DNA from: Forficula auricularia
Taxonomy: Eukaryota > Arthropoda > Insecta > Dermaptera > Forficulidae
Reading direction: 5' to 3'
Length of the DNA stretch: 64,000 bases
Assembly (NCBI GenBank): GCA_024734495.1
Contig: JALMQS010000073.1
Coordinates: 4,152,985 to 4,216,984 of the forward strand
How positions within the stretch are numbered: the first letter of the stretch is position 1; the number at the start of each line of letters is the position of its first letter. The position numbers were made by a program, and so were the translations under genes. Shown in pieces: positions 32,245 to 43,300 of the stretch. The notes beneath the pieces were generated by a model. It was not told where the DNA came from. It searched no databases and was given only the letters and a program-made list of their open reading frames with translations.

Positions 32245-33405
32245 GTGTTATTTAAATATAAGCCCAAGATCGAAATCTCAAGCCGTCATTTGCACCTTCG
32301 CAGTGTTTTCTTATGCATATTATATAATTATTTTGGAAAGAATCGAATTTTTTGTGGGTTCATCTATTCGCCGATGATTATCAGTTTTATGTTCACTGCT
32401 TGCCTAACCAAGTTGTGCAATCTATTTCATTAATTAACCTAAAGCCTTCCTGGGTCATGAATAATTTAATTTCTGTTAATCCTGTGAAATCGCAGGCTAT
32501 TATCTTATTCAAAGAATGCTTGCCTACAACCTTACTACCTTCTATTCTCTACAATAACAATATTATTCCATTCACTTGCTCAGCTAAGAATCTAGGTTTA
32601 ACTATTATCTTGGAAAATTCAAACAAATAATATATGCCATAGTGTTTATGGGGTCCTTCACTCACTGAAGCGACTTTCTTATTTCACGCCATATAGTCTT
32701 CGCCCTCAACTTAACTAAATCTCTAATAGGCCCCTTTTTTCAGTACTGTGACATAATTTTTTAAAACTCCCTTGACAGTAAATCAGTCAAAAAGGTAGAA
32801 ATAGCTTTAAATTCATGTACCCGTTATATCTTAAACCTAAAAGCTCGTAGCCATTTTTCTGATCAAGATAAAAAAACGGATTCTAAACACCCATTTATCT
32901 CAATTGGCGATGTTGTGTGGTTATTTATTATAAGCTATTAAATTTTGATACATTCAATTGCCCTGCATATTTATCTAATCTATTTGTCGTCGGTCCACCA
33001 GGAAGACAATGCTAGTGCAAGTGCAGCATAAAACAAAGCATTTCTTTCATTTCTTCAAATTGGTGGGTGCAAGGCTTTGGAATGAACTTCCAGCCAAATT
33101 TCATGCAAACTCGAATCTTGGCCCTCTCAGGTCTTCTTTCTTTATGGATCCCCAGGGCCGCGCCGACTATAGGGCGAATGTGTGCAAAACACACCGGCGG
33201 CCAAGTCAAAGGGCGGCAAAACAGCTAGACTGACACTTGACTAATCGTTTCTCTAGACTCTAACTGAGTGATTCTCAACCTTTTTAAAGCTGTCGCCCCC
33301 CTAAGGGGCGGAAAATTATAGTTTGCACACGGGCGGCCGAATGGTTTGGCGCGGCCCTGTGGATCCCAATAACTGATACCTATTCCTTACTCTTATTTCC
33401 TTCGT
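32245..33405 (+). pseudogene. Decayed non-LTR retrotransposon reverse transcriptase (C-terminal half)
   Basis: At 32352-32630 the frame reads HLFADDYQFYVH, containing the F-A-D-D catalytic box, then ISVNPVKSQAI and NLGLTI, as in jockey/CR1-type LINEs. Downstream, broken frames read SLDSKSVKKVEIALNSCTRYI and, on both sides of 33153, residues typical of the LINE C-terminus (ARLWNELPAKFHANSNLGPL). Many stops show it is dead. It is interrupted by the hAT MITE 33153-33359, so the MITE came later. Confidence 0.75.
33153..33359. mobile_element. hAT MITE inserted in the LINE remnant
   Basis: TGGATCCC is repeated exactly at 33145-33152 and 33360-33367. The ends CAGGGCCGCGCCG and GGCGCGGCCCTG are inverted repeats. 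It is GC-richer than its surroundings and splits the LINE open frame near its end. Confidence 0.88.
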
Positions 33406-33407
33406 CT

Positions 33408-33619
33408 TAGGCCAGTTGTATGTCGGTTGGTAAAGTCTTTGTAAAAGTTAACAAAGGGTAAAACCTTAGAATTCACCTTGTGCCCGGCGGGATGGCCAAT
33501 CAGATGAAAGTGTGTGTGTCATCTGATTGGCCAACCGGTCGTGCACAAGGTGAATTCTAAGGTTTTACCCTTTATTAACTTTTACAAAGACTTTACCAAC
33601 CGACATACAACTGGCCCTA
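33408..33619. mobile_element. Foldback MITE of the AAGGGCCAGTTG family (copy 2)
   Basis: One hairpin from TTAGGCCAGTTGTATGTCGG to its complement CATACAACTGGCCCTAA, with the inner words ACAAAGGGTAAAACC and CAATCAGATGA mirrored. It is very similar to copies at 10366 and 42581. The - strand open frame through it is not a gene. Confidence 0.85.
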
Positions 33620-34370
33620 AATCTTTCTTTACAATTTTCGCCTTCTAAATTTTTTATTGGTATAAACTCTCTTGTCAAGTTTTTCAACTTATAGTAACTT
33701 AAGTGTTGTTCAACACTAGTTGGGATCCAAGGTCCTATGTTTGTATTCATTGTAAATAAATAAATAAATAAATATTATTCTTTTATTTTTTTATTTTTGG
33801 TGGCTTATGTAACTATGTCCAGTGATGATGTTGAGTTTTGCTTTATTCATAAAACTATATAATATTGTAATGTAGTCGCAAGTTCAAACTGCCTGACTAG
33901 TCAGACGAATTATAAATTATATATATAAATATATATAATCTTATATAATAATAAAAAAGTAAAAAATTCAAATAATACAGGTCTTCCCTCTTAAAATGAC
34001 GTCAACGTGACAGTTCTTATATAAGCTTTAAAAACAACTATATATTTGAGTATTTTGATAAAATGTTTTAATTATCATTGCTACTATTGATAAAATACTA
34101 TTATTCACTACTTTCTTTGGGTATATAAGTAATAGAAATATCGATTCAAAAACATTTATTTGAAAATTATTAATTAAAATTTTGTACTTATATGTAAAAT
34201 GATTCTGTTTTTGAAACAATAAATTAATTGCTCCTTTTTGGGGCTGATTAGTATACAATTGTTATGTAGCAATGTAATAATATTCAACTTTTTAGAATTT
34301 AGGGCAATTAGATACGATTAGATAATATATAGAAAGAACCTTGGACATTGGCTAACTTGTTTCACTAAAG

Positions 34371-37300
34371 ATGGTCGTTTTTAGTAAATTTCAAACCATT
34401 CCTACAACATGTGTAGAATTTATTCATCCATGGACCAATTCTTGTTCTTCTGCCCTTACGGGATTGGCAATCCACGAAATCCAGGAGTCCTCACGTATCT
34501 ATCTAACAGTATATTTAGTAAGTACTTGGGAAAATCAATTTGCTAGTTTTATTCCTAATGCGCTATAAATCAAATATGTTAATAAGTTTATATTTATATA
34601 CACTTCTAAGAACCTTCATAATAAATTTTTTAATTATATATTCATTCTTTATCGGTAGTTTTATTCGGTAATAGGTATATTTAAGGGCATGATCATGAGA
34701 GAAATTTTAACTTAGGATTTCGAAATAAATAATTAAAATAATTACTTGAACTAAACCTGTCATCAAAAGTATATCTACTAGAGTGACAATTTCGTTTTTA
34801 AGATATATAATTTTTAATGGGAGTAAATAATAATAGGGTCTTGGGAGTGACATCTGACATTTTTCAATAAATAAAACATTTTAAATGTCAATATTATTTT
34901 ATTTAAATAGCTATTTTTCATCCTTAAAATATTTATTTGGAGTACCTATGTTAGCTGCCACTCCTAAGATTGTCAATTTGCTCTAAATAAAAATTCTATG
35001 ATATATTTCCAAAACGGTCCCACTCTTGTTGAAATTTAAAATTGTCTATCTTATGTATTTTTTTTCTTACAATTTATATCTTGATCTATTTATCTTATGA
35101 TGCATTTTTTTAAATTTTAATGATACTTTGGAATGAATAGCTTGCTTTGTCATCTGCCTAATTAAATATTTTTATTTATTTGAATTTAATTTCAAGTGCT
35201 TTGCATTTAATTCATTCTAATATAATAATATAAATCTTTCCCATGGATATTTTTATACAATTTTAGTCATAATTGAATTAACTTAAAAGCATGAAATACG
35301 TTGTTGTTTTTTTTGCTAACTGCTGTCATCCAAACTATAAAAAGTTGTTTTTCTCTCTGATTGAAAAACAACTAATTTATAACGACATCCATTTTTTTTT
35401 TAATTTGCATTCTTTCCACTTATATGATCGTGATTAGATATTTAATTTAGTATTGTTTAGTCTCTAACAATGTTTCCTATTCTTTTTGGATCATTTATCC
35501 CAATTCGACGCCTCAAAGATCTAGCATAATAAATAGCCAAGAAAGCTCTAAATAAGGTAAAAGCTCCAGTAGTGGGCCTCATCCCATGGGCTATATATAG
35601 CACAATTTTTCAAAGTTAAATAAGCTAATTTTTGTACTATTCTTCCATGTGGCCCACTACAGGTAAATGGCCCACTACTGGAGCTTTTACCTTATGTCTA
35701 ATATAATTACCTCACAAATCACTTTCTTTTAAATCAGAAAATCTTTCATTTAAATCACAGACCTTAATGGTCAAAAGGTCCGCAATAACAAGTACAGTAG
35801 CATCAATTAGAAACCTCATCCTTAATTAACCATTAAAATTGGTTCCATTTACCGACTGGAACATTTTTTTAGAATTCCACAAATGCATTGAAACCAAATA
35901 TCTTATCTTATATGTATATGCCCCTTGCAGTGACATATTTAATACATTCACCTTTTCAAAGAAATCTGTGAAATAACTCACAAGTTTTATTTGAGGTTTG
36001 TCATTAAAAAAAAGACTTTCAAGTACCTAGTTAATGGAAAGTTTTTGTTTTGCCGAGAGTAGCAGAGTTGTTGATTCACAAAGAGAAACAATGAGGTTGT
36101 CCTCTGCTTGATGCAAATAAACATACATATATATCGAAATTATATATCTGTATATATATATATATTATTTATTTGTTTGAGACTATAGTTTCGAAGAATT
36201 GGTCTTCATCATCAGTCATTTTTAATTATAAATATTATTTTTCATGGGGTCAATACCAGATTTTAATTTTAACTGGCTCCCAGCTAAGTAAAGATCGAAA
36301 ATTTTCAATATCCATACGGTATTGACCCCATGAAAAATAATATTTATAATTAAAAAGACTGATGATGAAGACCAAGTCTTCGAAACTATAGTCTCAAACA
36401 AATCAATAATATATATACAGATATATAATTTCGATATATATGTGTGTATGTTTATTTGCTTCAAGCAGAGGACAACCTCTTTGTGAACCTAGTTAATGAA
36501 TTATCGCCGTCGATCGTTATTTATCCAATATAATTTTTAAACTGTCATCATGGAACACCTCTTTTTTTAATTATATTGATACAGGAAGATTCATAAAGAT
36601 GCAATCCTTGTACTCTGGAGATAACCTTTTCGTGAAAAGAAGAAGGATAATAGAAAGAAATTACAGGGATTGGGTCGGAATTAAATCCTGTGGATGCGGT
36701 TCTTGAAAAATTATGTCCCTGGAAAGGCGGATGATGGAATGAGAGCTCCACTTTCTAGGGAAACAGTGTTCTAGAGTTAAAAAGCTATGTCTTCTGTTAA
36801 GAATCTCTAGGTGTTTTTAACTTCCTCAATTTATAAATAACACCACCTAAACCGCCTGAATCCAACAAATCATCACTATATATATGTAATCTTATTATAA
36901 AATATTAATTTTTTAATTTCTATTGTGTTTTAGCTTGCACTATTGATGAGGGGTAAAATCCCCAATCGACAAGATCTCAAAAGAACATTACTTGGAATAC
37001 TACAATCCTCAGCATTCTTATCATGCTCTGGCTTTAGTTTTACTATGTTTGCCTGTCTTTTGAGGTAAGAATCATCAAGCCCTTGTTTACTCGGTTCTTC
37101 GGTTCTCCAAATTCTTTCATTTTCTATTACTAATAACTTTTAAGGAGTTAGGTGTTGGTTCTAGGTGAAACATTTTAATATAATAATAAAACTTGAGCAA
37201 GATGCGAGGTAGGTTTCAGAAAAAAAAAAAATAAAACAAAATTGAGTTTTGAATTCGATATATATCGGGGGTGTTTTCTCTGACTCCTGATGATGGACTG

Positions 37301-40300
37301 ATCCCCGAAATATATCGAATTCAAAACTCAATTTTGTTTTATTTCTTTTTTTGTGAAACCTACTTCGCATCTTGCTCAAGTTTTATTATTATAGGTCTAT
37401 TACTAAATGAAAAAGATCCTTTTTGGATTATGGTAGTGGAAATTATGAAATAGGAATAAAGAATAATAAAGTCCTTCAGTTAGATCAGAGGTCAGCAACC
37501 TGCCGCATGCGGCCCTTTCGATGTCAAGATGCGGCTCTCCAGTTCAATGCGCAAATATTAATAATTATATTATTTTAGGCTAAAACGAAGATCATCAGCT
37601 GCCCACTGTCAAAAAACAATTTGAACAGGTTCGGTTTATGATCTCGGTTCGATTAGATAAAAAATGGGTTCCCAAACAAACCTTGTAAGGTTCGGTTAAG
37701 ATATATTCAGTTCGGCTCGGTTCTTCGGTTCGTATACCTTCATTTCGAGATGGCATTTAGGCGTTAATTATAGTTATATTATTTTATTACTAATTTTATT
37801 ATTCTAGCAGACCTAGCTAAAATACTTTGATCTACTCTCCATAGATCAAATAATTTACACACGAAAACCTTGGTTTCGAAGACACTGCGTACTTCCATGA
37901 GACCTAAAAAATATTATTTATTTTAAATCAAAAATCAAATTTACATACCTAATCATAATATTAAAACAAAAATGTTACTGGCTCTTTAAAAACTGGTAAT
38001 TTTTATAAATTGTAACTTTTGGCTCTTCCGTCTCAAAAGGTTGCCGACCCCTGAGTTAGATAGACAAACAGTTATTAGGTTTATTATAAAAAAAATATGA
38101 ATTTTGAATGATTTTAATTCCTTATCTTTAGAGTTTGACGTCTCATAAGTATATCTAAATATAATATAAGTATTGTGTGTGAGATCAAAGTGATATTTTT
38201 TAACCACAACTATGAAAAAAGTTAGTTTTGGATCAAGCAGAGGACACACTCATTGAGCCTCATCTACAACTTTGCTACTCTCAGCAAGAAAATTTTTTCA
38301 AATTTATATTTAGATATCATACAATATGTATATTTTTTTTCGTCATTTAATGCTTACACAATTTTTATTTTGCATATTTGATTACAGTATTAATCAATTG
38401 TCAATCGTTCAAACATCTCAATGATTGACACTCCAAAGTTAGCTCCTTATATATATTAGACTTTTGAATCATCATCATCATTGAGTATACAGTCCTAAGA
38501 CTGGTTTGATGCAACAATCCGTCTCCACTCGACTCTGTCCTCCGCCAGCTGTTTAACCTCTCTAAATGTCTGGCATCCCATATCCCCAATTATTTGGTTG
38601 AAATATTCTAATCTGGGTCTTCCCCTTCCCCTTTTCTTTCCCACCTCCCCCTCCAAGATATCCCTAAGCAGTCCCCCATGTCTCAGTGTGTGCCCCATCA
38701 TCTGACCTCTTCTCTTCTTCAGACTCTTCCACAAGGTTCTTCTTTCTCCGATTTTTCCAAGAACTTCTTCATTTGTGATTTTATCCATCCATTTGATATT
38801 CATCATTCTTCTGTAGCACCACATTTCGAAAGCCTCCAATCTCTTTCTCTCCGCTTTTCCAATTGTCCAGGTTTCACACCCGTACATGGCTATGCTCCAT
38901 ACATATGTCTTCAATAGCAACTTCCTGTTTGCTAAGCTGATTGAGGAGGAGCATAGTAGTTTTTGTTTTGAATTAAACCCCATTTTTGCTTGGGCAATTC
39001 TTGATTTAATTTCGTTTTTGCTCCTCCCATCCCATGTTATTTTACTTCCTAGGTAGCGGAATTCCTTAACTCCTTCTAGGTTTTTCTTGGTTAATTTTGA
39101 TGCATTCCTGTCTCGTTTGTTCTTTTTTTGTACATACTAGGACCTTGGTTTTATTCTTGTTTATTTTCATTTTGATTTCTTCTATTAGGATTTGGTTAAT
39201 TCCATTCAAGGCGTCCTCTAATTCTTTTTTATTGCTTCCTAGAAGGGCAATGTCATCGGCAAATCTTAACATAGCGATCTTTTGACCTTGGATTTCTATA
39301 CCTGTATCAATTTTGTCTTTGAATTCTTTAATCGCTTCTTCTATGTATAAGTTGAAAATCATGGGTGACAGCACACATCCTTGTCTTACACCTTTTTTTA
39401 TTTTGGCTTCTCTTTGTTCATCACCAATATTTATAATTGCCGTCTGGTTTTGATATAGATTGTAGATTAGTCTTCTCTCTCTGAATTTTATTCCCGCCTG
39501 TTTTAATATTTTAAACATAATTTCCCAATTGACGTTATCGAATGCTTTTTCTAGGTCTATGAATCCGATGTAGACAGATTCTTCCCTGATAAAAGCCCTT
39601 TCTATTATTAGTCTAAGAGAGAATTGCTTCTCGGGTGCCTCTGTTTCTTCTAAAGCCGAACTGGTCTTCCCCAGATTTTCTTCAACTCTTTGTTCTATTC
39701 TTCTTTGGATTATTTTGGTTAGGATTTTGGAGGCATGTGAGGTTAGGCTAATGGTCCTGAAATTTTCACATTTATCCGCGCCTGTCTTTTTGGGAAGTGT
39801 GACTATTTTGTTTTTTTCGAAATCTTTTGGGATGATTCCCAATTTATAGATTTTGCTAATTAGTTCAAAAAGTTTGTCACGTGCCTTTTCTCCAGAGTTC
39901 TTTAGGATTTCAGCTTGTATATTGTCTATTCCGGGTGCTCTATTATTTTTTAGTTCCTTCAAAGCTGTCTCGAATTCTGACCTGAGTATGGGGTCTCCTA
40001 ATTCGTTTTTCGTCCACAGATTCTTCTTCTTCTATTGGGTTCATTGTTTTTTCTTCTCCATAGAGTTCTTCTAGGTGTTCCTTCCATCTATTTGCCTGTT
40101 CGTTTTCGTTTAGAATAATGTGGCCTCCTTTATCTCTTATGTTCTTGCTTTTTGGCTTGTCTTCTTGAAAATTTCTTTTTATTGCCCTATAGGCTACATC
40201 AACTTTTCCCAATACTAGATTTTCGTTGACTTCTTTACATTTTTTCTTGAATCATTTTTTCTTTTGCTTTTCTACATTCTCTTATAACTTTCCATCTTAA

Positions 40301-43300
40301 TTTTTTATATGTTTCTTTCCCTTCTTCGTCTTTTCTGTTCTTAAATTTTCTTCGTTCGTCAATCAGTTGCCGTATTTCGTCTGTTATCCATGGCTTTTTA
40401 ATTTCGTTTTTCTTTGATTGAAGGACTTCGTTTGCTGTTTCGGTCAGGCTTGATTTCATGTCATTCCATTCTTGTTCGATTTCATCTTCTTTATTATTTG
40501 TGTGTGTTTTTTCTTCCAGTTTCTTATTCATTACGTTTTCGAAGAGTTTTTGGGTTTCCTTATTTTTTAATTTAGATATATCCCAGTTTTTTCGCGACCG
40601 CCCCTTTTTTATTAGTTTTTTAAATTTTAGTTGGCATTTCATCGCAATTAGATTGTGATCACTAGCTATATCAGCCCCAGGATAACTTTTGCAGTCCTTT
40701 AATTGATTTCTGAATCTTTGTCTGACTAATATGTAATCTATTTGAAATCTCCCTTGTCTAACGGCATTTTCCACGTGTAGATCCTTCTTGGATGGTGTTG
40801 GAAGAGTGTGTTTGCTACTACTAGACTGTGCTTACTGCAAAATTCAATTAATCTTTCGCCCCTTTCATTCCTATTTCCTAGACCGTGTTCGCCCACCACT
40901 TTTCCTTCTTTTGCCTTTTCCTACTCTTGCATTCCAATCCCCCATAATTATTATATTTGAATATCTTATATAATAGTAATTCCTTAAAATAATATCTAGA
41001 AAGTAAAAAAACAGAGATTAATATACCCAGAAGTAATCAATTATATAGTTAGTGTCAATAATTTATGAATAAATAAAGATAAGTAGTGGGAAATTGGATT
41101 TTTTGAAATAAATTTTAAAATATTTTCTTTAAAAAGTTCACTATCCTATTATCTTTATTTATCAGTAAAAGTAAGTTTCGTTAAAGTGAATCAATTGGAA
41201 AGGAAATACCCTCATTCGTCAACCTTATTATGAAGGCACTGTATTTAACCTTAGGGAGGATTTTTATCCTAAAAACTAATTCTTTTTCAGGGGGAAGAGA
41301 GGCCAAAAAAATAGCTCTTTTATTTGACACACCCTATCATTATCCTAATACATATATAAAGTTGTTTCTTTATTTATATAAATATTCTATTTTGACATTT
41401 CAACAATTTCTCTTTCAAACATTTTTATCAACTTACACTTATCTTTAACTTTTAAGGAGATAGGTGTCTTGGTTCAAAGTGAAATATTTTTTAATTTTCT
41501 AAATCCTGAAGATGGCTGACAACCCGAAATATATATATATATTTCAATGAAAATGATGAGAGGAGTTACACCAAAAAGGTGCATCCCCTAAAGGCCTGGG
41601 TTGGCCTCTCCATCATGAAAAGAAGAAGAAGAAAGGTTTTTATGGGCTGGGTAGGAGTCGAAGGTATCTGTGGATACGGGTCTTAAACAGCTGAAGGTTA
41701 TAAGTCGCGGGGAAGACGGTGGCTGGGAGCGAGTTCCAGTCAATTTGACAGCGAAGGGGTGCTGAGCGTTCGAAAACCGCGTGTTTCTCTTAAAGAGGGC
41801 TTTAGGGGGGATAATTGATTTCAGCTCGACTGAACATACACCATGATAGTATCTGTAGTACAGGGAAAGGGCAGAAACGTTTCTTCGGTGAGCCAGGGAA
41901 TCGAGTGAGTTAGTTAGGGCCGGGTCTCCTATTAGTATTAAACTTGCTTAATTGCTCGCTTCTGAATTGCATCCAGTGTGGCAAGAAAATGCTTTGGGGC
42001 CCCTCTCCACAGATGAGAGCCATATTCGAGACAGGGACGAATTTGAGCCTTATACAGTATAAAAATTGACTGGGAGTATAATAGCATCTAGATATTGAGA
42101 TAAAAACTCATTTTTGTTTTATTTTATGTGAAACCCACCCCGTAATTTTACTTAATTTCTTATTATTAAATTTATCTTTATGTTAATTTATCCATAAATC
42201 TTTTTATACTTTACAGACGAATTTTCCATGGATATAACATTTTAACTATTGGCTTTTGTCCCTCCCTCCTTTCGAGTTATGTGTCAATATATGTTGAAAG
42301 ACCTTCAAGGCGTTCTTTATTATGTCTTTATGTTACAAATGTGGTAAGTTAATTTTTTTAACATATCTTAATAACTAATAAAGTTCAAAATTCCATTTGG
42401 CTGTATTGGCCACGTTGCACTTCTATAGGGGGTCCTCTATTTGCAAAGTTTCCCTATCTTTTGTTATCTATTAAGTTTTTTAATTAATACATTTTTTTGA
42501 GGAAATTGTGATTTGATTTAACTCAATATGAATACAGTGAAGAAGAGCTTTTTATTACCTTTGGTAGAAGTTATAAGACTAAGGGCCAGTTGTATGTCGG
42601 TTGGTAAATTCTTTGTAAAAGTTGACAAAGGGTAAAACCTTAGAATTCACCTTGTGCCCTGCGGGATGGCCAATCAGATGAAAGTTCTTTCTTTCTTTTC
42701 TTCTTTATCCAACATGTCCGTGGTTGGTCGGCCATTAGACGCCGTGCTGCCCAATAAAGCCTTGCCCGTCCCTCTTAGGGCCAGTTGTATGTCGGTTGGT
42801 AAACTCTTTTTAAACGTTGGCAAAGCAAAAGGTAAATGGCTGGGATGGCCAATCAAATGAAGGTGACAGCCAATCAGATGACAGGCACTTTCATCTGATT
42901 GGCCATCCCAGCCATTTATCGCTTTGCCAACGTTTAAAAAGAGTTTACCAACTGACATTCAACTAGCCCTAAGCTGTCGTCGACCGACTCCAGGGTACCG
43001 CATCTCTTGAGATGATCAGCCGTTCCCTCTTCCTCTGTACATAAGGGGCAGAGGGGAGAGTCAGCAAGACCAATGCGGTGCAGATGGCTCTGGAGGTAAT
43101 CATGGCCGGTAGCCATTCTAAAGGGGGCGACCGCGACGTCCCTTGGCAGGTTGTTGGGGATGGGGTTGGATTTGACTATCGGTTCCCATCTTTTACCAAC
43201 AGCGGCTGCCTCCCAGTCAGCCTTAATCGCCCCTCCAATAGATGCAGTGATGATACCGCAGATAGTTTGGTAGGCAACAGCTCGGTCCTCCTGTGGAAGG

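Larger units (their letters stand above)
36037..36486. mobile_element. Palindromic hammerhead-bearing retro-element with 12-bp target duplication
   Basis: ACCTAGTTAATG is repeated exactly at 36025-36036 and 36487-36498. The arms (from TTCACAAAGAG and GAGGTTGTCCTCTGCTTGA inward) face each other around a centre at about 36300. A hammerhead-like core lies in each arm, one on each strand. One end carries an unpaired extra piece (about 36037-36070, GCCGAGAGTAGCAGAG). It lies in intron 1 of the TMEM135-like gene. Confidence 0.8.
38461..40973 (-). mobile_element. 5'-truncated RTE-like non-LTR retrotransposon with (GAT)n tail
   Basis: The - strand carries, in order, the end of an APE endonuclease (NRNERGERLIEFCSKHSLVV and FQIDYILVRQRF, SDHNLI; about 40950-40600), a linker (about 40760-39950), a reverse transcriptase (39962-39066) and a C-terminal domain (38983-38495). 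At 38461-38480 it ends in ATGATGATGATGA, a microsatellite tail typical of this group. It is cut off inside the endonuclease at about 40973 and broken by several frameshifts. Confidence 0.88.
41448..42171. mobile_element. Hammerhead-family element interrupted by a LINE fragment
   Basis: The terminal tag is at 41453-41490 and a + strand hammerhead-like core at 41504-41548. The far end (TTTTGTTTTATTTTATGTGAAACCCACC region) lies at about 42095-42140. TTATCTTTA at 41439-41447 and 42172-42180 may be the target duplication. Between them, 41555-42080 is LINE sequence on the - strand. Confidence 0.55.
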
